Below are positions 59,447 through 64,000 of a stretch of DNA of 64,000 nt, one piece after another. Under the pieces are notes generated by a model that worked only from the letters and a program-made list of their open reading frames with translations, ran no database searches and was not told the origin of the DNA. Both the position numbers and the translations under genes were made by a program. The number at the start of each line of letters is the position of its first letter. Position 1 is the stretch's first letter. Source of the DNA: Cunninghamella blakesleeana (taxonomy: Eukaryota; Mucoromycota; Mucoromycetes; Mucorales; Cunninghamellaceae); NCBI GenBank assembly GCA_017871115.1, contig JAFCIZ010000008.1, positions 682,001 through 746,000 on the forward strand, given 5' to 3'.

Positions 59447-60822
59447 ATGGCTTCAACTGCACTTGGATTACAATTCGCAAAGCGAGCTCTTTGTACGTAT
59501 TCACTTTTTTTTTTTATAAAAAATAAACGTCATTTATAATAACGACAAAAAAAAAAACATAAATAAATAATTTTCAACATCAACAAATGTTATGTCACCT
59601 ACAAATTGAAAAAGTATATTAATATTATTATCTATCTACTTTTTGTTTTGTTTTTATTTATTATAATATAATAGCAACAAATGCTTTAAAGACTGTATCA
59701 TTATCAAAAAGAGCTATGTCTACTGAAGCCGTTAGAAATATCGACGATATTAAAGACATTACTGTCACACCAAACAACAGTGCTGGTAAATGGAATATAA
59801 AATAAAAGGATATATATATAAGAAGAAAAAATGGATAAAACAACAAGAACTAGTGGATCACTATACCTATATGAAGAATAAATAATTATAATGACTAATA
59901 TATAACTATGTATACACACCCATATTTTTTTTAAATATACAACTATAGAATATGTATTATCAACTGTTGATCGTGTAGTTAGTTGGGCTCGTGAAGGTTC
60001 TATCTGGCCTATGACTTTCGGTTTAGCTTGTTGTGCTGTAGTAAGTATTTTTTTTATCATTGTATTAAATTATTGAGGCATAAAGAAATAGGTTAATGAT
60101 ATATTGGCTATTAATATGTATATATCTATATATATAATGATCATATTCGAATATTGATATATACCTATACCTAAACTATAAACATTTATTTAATTAGGAA
60201 ATGATGCATTGTTCAACTCCTCGTTACGATCAAGATCGTATTGGTATTGTGTTCCGTGCTTCTCCTCGTCAATCTGATGTTATGATTGTAGCTGGTACTT
60301 TGACAAATAAAATGGCTCCTGCTTTACGTAAAGTTTATGATCAGGTAATAATAATAATAATAACAATATAAAACGATCATAGAGAAAAATAATAAGCTAA
60401 TAAAAATTGATAGTTTATGTACGAATATAAAATAATAATAAATATATGTATTTTTTTTATAAAATAAACAATTAGATGCCTGAACCTAGATGGGTTATTT
60501 CTATGGGAAGTTGTGCTAATGGAGGTGGTTATTATCATTACTCATATTCTGTTGTTCGTGGTTGTGATCGTATTGTCCCAGTTGATATCTATGTACCTGG
60601 TTGTCCTCCTACTGCCGAAGCTCTTTTGTATGGTATTTTCCAATTACAAAAGAAAATGAGAAGAGTAAGTGTTACGATTTTATGTTTTATATTATTGTTA
60701 TTATTTTTAAAAAAAAGTAAAAAGAAAGTGAAAAAGCTTGTTTTAATTGTAAATTCTATTTTTATTATGTTTGTTATTATTTTAAATAGACTAAGATCAC
60801 CCAACTTTGGTATAGAAAGTAG
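59447..60822 (+). CDS. NDUFS7: NADH:ubiquinone oxidoreductase 20 kDa (PSST) subunit
   Basis: Six exons: 59447-59492, 59675-59785, 59949-60040, 60198-60344, 60476-60664 and 60790-60822, giving 205 residues. The N-terminus ([20 protein letters not shown]...KRAMSTEA) is a mitochondrial presequence. The core is highly conserved: [18 protein letters not shown] (two N2-cluster cysteines), [57 protein letters not shown] (third Cys) and [18 protein letters not shown] (fourth Cys), ending KITQLWYRK. This subunit carries the iron-sulphur cluster N2 that reduces ubiquinone in the peripheral arm of complex I. Its presence shows that the organism keeps complex I. Confidence 0.97.
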
Positions 60823-61322
60823 ATATATTTAATAATCCCCTTTTTTTTCTTTCAATACATTTCTATTATTCCTTGTTATTATGTAATAAAAACAAAAACA
60901 AATAATTACAGCTACAATTAAAAAAAAAAAATAAAAGCATTAGTTTGTCAATTAAATTAATAAAGATGATATATTAGTACAAATCACTCATAAACGATAA
61001 TATTTATCGCTACGAACAAATCATTGTTATTTACAGATAACAATAAATTGGTTACCAGTATCATTAATGATCTTATATATATATATATATACATATAAGA
61101 TATGGAATTTATTTAGAATTTTTGCTTAAAATATACATAATAAAATATTATAAATGATAAAAAAAGAATATATAATAAAGAAAAAGAAAAGATAGTTGTA
61201 TACATGAAAGATTAGATAGAAATAGTAATATTAAAAAAAGAAGAATTTTTTTTTAAAAAAAGAATGGTTATAAACAATTATGTCGTAAAATAATATCACA
61301 CACAAATATACACTGATTCCTA
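60823..61322. other. Convergent 3' intergenic region
   Basis: AT-rich 3' flanks of NDUFS7 and the UBL gene, with a (TA) tract near 61074-61091. No gene. Confidence 0.55.
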
Positions 61323-62210
61323 TTAACGGTTATGCTTTTCTTTTCCTTTAATTGATGTATCGACTGGTTTTTTTTCATTGTTTATTGTTTTTTTTGATGA
61401 TGATGATGACGATGGTGAGGGAGATGATGAAAATGAAGATGAGGATGAAGATGAAGATGATATTGGTGATGATTCAGTACTATCCATGGAGGAGGCTTTT
61501 CGTTTACCCGGTATTGTAGAAGTTGTGCCTGAAGCATCTTTTTTAGATACTTCTGATCCCTTTTCTTTTTGACTTTGATTTTGCTGTTGTTGTGATATAG
61601 TGGGTGAATTACGGATATTATTAACTAATGGTGATGATCTTCTGTTATTTCCCCTTGAGCGACGTGTTGGATTTTCTGATGTAATGATTCCGCCAAGGTA
61701 GTGATATATCATGCTGAAAGTTTGTATAATTGTATTCATATGGTGTAACCTTAAGGTTAACTAGATTTTTTTTGAAAAAAGAGTAATCAAATACATAAAT
61801 ATATAGTTATATAAATATATAAATAAATATATATATAGGCTGGTATTTTGAAAGATATATAATTTATTTTATTTGTTTATTTATTTTATGAAAGACATTT
61901 ACTTACATCGGATGAAGCTGGTTGTTGTTGAGCTTGTAGAGATTGTGCTAACTCTCTTAATCTTGGGCTCATTGTTTCCATTGCATTTGTTAATTCGTGT
62001 AATACCATTCCTATTTGCGCTCTTTCATTTGTTCCATGTACTCTTAGTCTTGATCGAAAAGCTTGATTTTGTTCTGGGGTGGTATTTGCCATAGTTGTCC
62101 AAGTAGGATGTTCTAAATCTATAAAAAATATTTGAAATATTTATAATTATATTATGATATTAATTAATGTAAATTATTGTTATTTGCTACTATTATTGTT
62201 ATTTTATATA

Positions 62211-62253
<43 letters not shown>

Positions 62254-62859
62254 TTGCTTACCAGCTTCTGAAGGTGGTGTTTGTAGTGCAGTCATAGCAT
62301 TTGATATAGCAATTAAAGTTCTTGTAAGTCGATCTTCTGCTGAAATCTAAATAAAATAAATAAATAAAATTAGACTATGTATATATACATTGTTTATTTG
62401 TTATTGATAATATATATTTATATATTACATTGTGATTACTTACAACATTGCGGTCAATGAGTGATGACGGTATATCAGAATTCAACCTTCTACCAGGTAT
62501 AGCTTCAAATGGGTGTCTTGGAATATCAAGTATATTAGGTAATACGTTACTATTTGTAGACCTGTTATTTCTATTATTATCGCTTTGATTATCATTGGCA
62601 TCCTGTATTTGTATATATATAAGTTAAAGTTAAAGATAAAATAAAGTGTTAATCAATTGTTTCAATATGTTTACTTGTTAAATATATTTATTTTTATAAT
62701 TCATTACCATATCATTTATAGCGTTTCGATCCATACTAAAGACTGATCTGCGTGTACGAACATTTCCTCTACCTCTTCCTGAATTGACTAAACCATTAAT
62801 CAAGGAATTAATAATCTATTATAATTAAGATATATGCGTATTAATAAAAGTATTTTAGT

Positions 62860-62910
<51 letters not shown>

Positions 62911-63307
62911 GGAAAATAAAATATAATAAATAAAAGAAAGCTATATTATATATATTCCTATTACTTACTGAATTGCTATCGGATATACCACTTATATTTG
63001 CATCGACTGTGACAATGGTGTATCCATCTGAAGGTGAAAACAATCCATTTAATAGCTGAGATCTAGTAGCTCTACTGTTATTTGTTGTTGGATCGTCTAT
63101 TTAAATAAATAATTGATAAATGTGTATATAATTATTAATAGGAGATAAAAAAAATTTCAAATATTATATATAATATAATATAATATATCGTACCATTTGC
63201 AGTATTAATAGGTGCATCGATAGGTCTGGCAACTAAGTGAATTATCTTGCCATCATTCAGATTAGCTAGTAAAAAAAAGAATAAAATAATAAAATACAGA
63301 AACTATA

Positions 63308-63340
<33 letters not shown>

Positions 63341-63566
63341 CTATCTTATTTAAAAGTATACATGGTTTACCATATTCTGCAAGCTGTGTTCCATCTTTGA
63401 GTACTTTTCCTTGAAAAATTAATCGTTGACGATGACTAGCGATATCAGAAACTGATTGAATAGCTTCTTTTAATTGTTGAACAGAAGCATCGCTTGATAT
63501 AGTAACTGAATGAGTACGCTGTTCTAACGATTTTACTTTTAGAGTCCAACTACTGACAACGGACAT
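61323..63566 (-). CDS. Ubiquitin-like domain protein, BAG6/Scythe-like
   Basis: Eight exons on the minus strand: 63566-63371, 63265-63194, 63096-62969, 62815-62708, 62602-62444, 62346-62262, 62118-61907 and 61760-61323, giving 465 residues. A ubiquitin fold occupies residues 1-80: WTLKVKSLEQRTHSVTISSD, VQQLKEAIQSV, HRQRLIFQGKVLKDGTQLAEYG, then NDGKIIHLVARP. The middle contains an RGRGNVRTRRS basic patch and Asn-rich loops. A helical region follows (RLTRTLIAISNAMTALQTPP; AQIGMVLHELTNAMETMSPRLRELAQ), resembling the downstream region of BAG6-type proteins. The C-terminus is Ser-rich and basic. BAG6 chaperones tail-anchored and mislocalised proteins; extension of that role here is inference. Acceptor choice for the last exon rests on phase (TCTAG at 61761-61765). 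In-frame Met residues further upstream (63680) would add Phe-rich low complexity and are not used. Confidence 0.75.
62215..62248. repeat. Poly-T run (34 bases) in an intron of the UBL gene
   Basis: Uninterrupted T run on the plus strand, inside the intron between exons 62346-62262 and 62118-61907. On the gene strand it is poly-A close to the donor. Confidence 0.9.
62864..62909. repeat. Poly-T run (46 bases) in an intron of the UBL gene
   Basis: Uninterrupted T run on the plus strand, inside the intron between exons 63096-62969 and 62815-62708. Length is likely unstable and sequencing-sensitive. Confidence 0.9.
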
Positions 63567-64000
63567 TATTACGAGAATAAAATCTTTAGTAATATTTAGG
63601 TATAAAATTGATTTATCAATGAAAAGAAAAGCAAGGAAAAATAAGTAAAAGAAAGAAGGAGAAAAAAAAAAGGGAAACAAAGAAAAAGGTAGAAAAAACT
63701 AAACCGGCGATGTTTTAATTTTTTTTCCTGTTTATTTAAAGTTTAAAAATATTTAATACGTCTAATTTATACTAAATAGAATAATCTGGAAAAATATAAT
63801 ATATAAATATATAAATATGTATACAACAATTATGATACATGTATTATTATATAATGTTGATAATTAAACTATAATTTCATTTCAGTTTATTAAAAAAGAT
63901 GTATCTTGAAGCTCTAGTATATATTAAAAAAGCATCAATATTTTCATATTCGTTTCATTGTTATTAAAAATCAAAACACATATTAAAGAATTTAGTTCTT
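63567..64000. other. Upstream region of the UBL gene to window end
   Basis: Promoter side of the UBL gene, with a purine-rich segment at 63620-63695. No further gene recognised before the window ends. Confidence 0.5.

Overview
The window is eukaryotic nuclear DNA. It is extremely AT-rich, especially between genes. Most genes are split by short introns with GTAAGT-like donors and AG acceptors. The gene set is fungal: Rac, an Sst2/FlbA-type RGS protein, a CaMKK/Ssp1-like kinase, a Gpi7-type GPI ethanolamine-phosphate transferase, Vps18, Utp30/Cic1, a complex I PSST subunit, ribosomal protein eS4 and a mitochondrial NDP kinase. An early-diverging fungus, most likely Mucoromycota, fits best. The presence of complex I argues against the anaerobic, AT-rich Neocallimastigomycota. 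All gene models were built by hand from splice signals, reading phase and recognisable protein sequence. The exon phases of every multi-exon model below add up to an open frame.

Layout. 1-449 (-): 5' end of a short-chain dehydrogenase. 1050-1286 (+): Cox23/CHCHD7-like twin CX9C protein. 2772-14744 (+): accessory island of six intronless paralogues in three subfamilies, in the order A1-B1-C1-B2-A2-C2, with a decayed 5' copy of the NDP kinase gene (about 7807-8192) embedded. 15659-17031 (+): intact mitochondrial NDP kinase. 19043-20216 (-): Rac GTPase. 22059-23240 (+): Cys-rich single-pass membrane protein. 23761-26105 (-): CaMKK-like kinase. 26697-28233 (+): PA-TM-RING ubiquitin ligase. 29663-31789 (-): DEP-RGS protein. 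33485-35308 (+): HAD-domain protein of the Swiss-Army-Knife RNA-repair type. 35751-39975 (-): Gpi7/PIGG. 40884-42318 (+): Utp30/Cic1. 42805-44356 (-): eS4. 45613-49452 (+): OSR1/SPAK-type STE20 kinase. 50027-50506 (-): acidic hypothetical protein. 52171-56743 (-): Vps18. 56982-58460 (+): YbaK-domain protein. 59447-60822 (+): NDUFS7/PSST. 61323-63566 (-): ubiquitin-like, BAG6-like protein.

Most of the window is conserved housekeeping and signalling sequence with no operon-like logic. The unusual part is the 12 kb tandem island. Its paralogues resemble a fungal family with a deviant PD-(D/E)XK-like core (my recollection; not searched). They are nearly identical over long tracts but carry a divergent cassette at one fixed place just before the putative catalytic motif. 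That motif itself splits by subfamily: ENK in A, ENR or ESR in B and C. B and C genes share a conserved upstream element about 120 bp before the start codon. This pattern of tandem duplication, gene conversion, cassette divergence and motif change is the best candidate in the window for an undescribed system.
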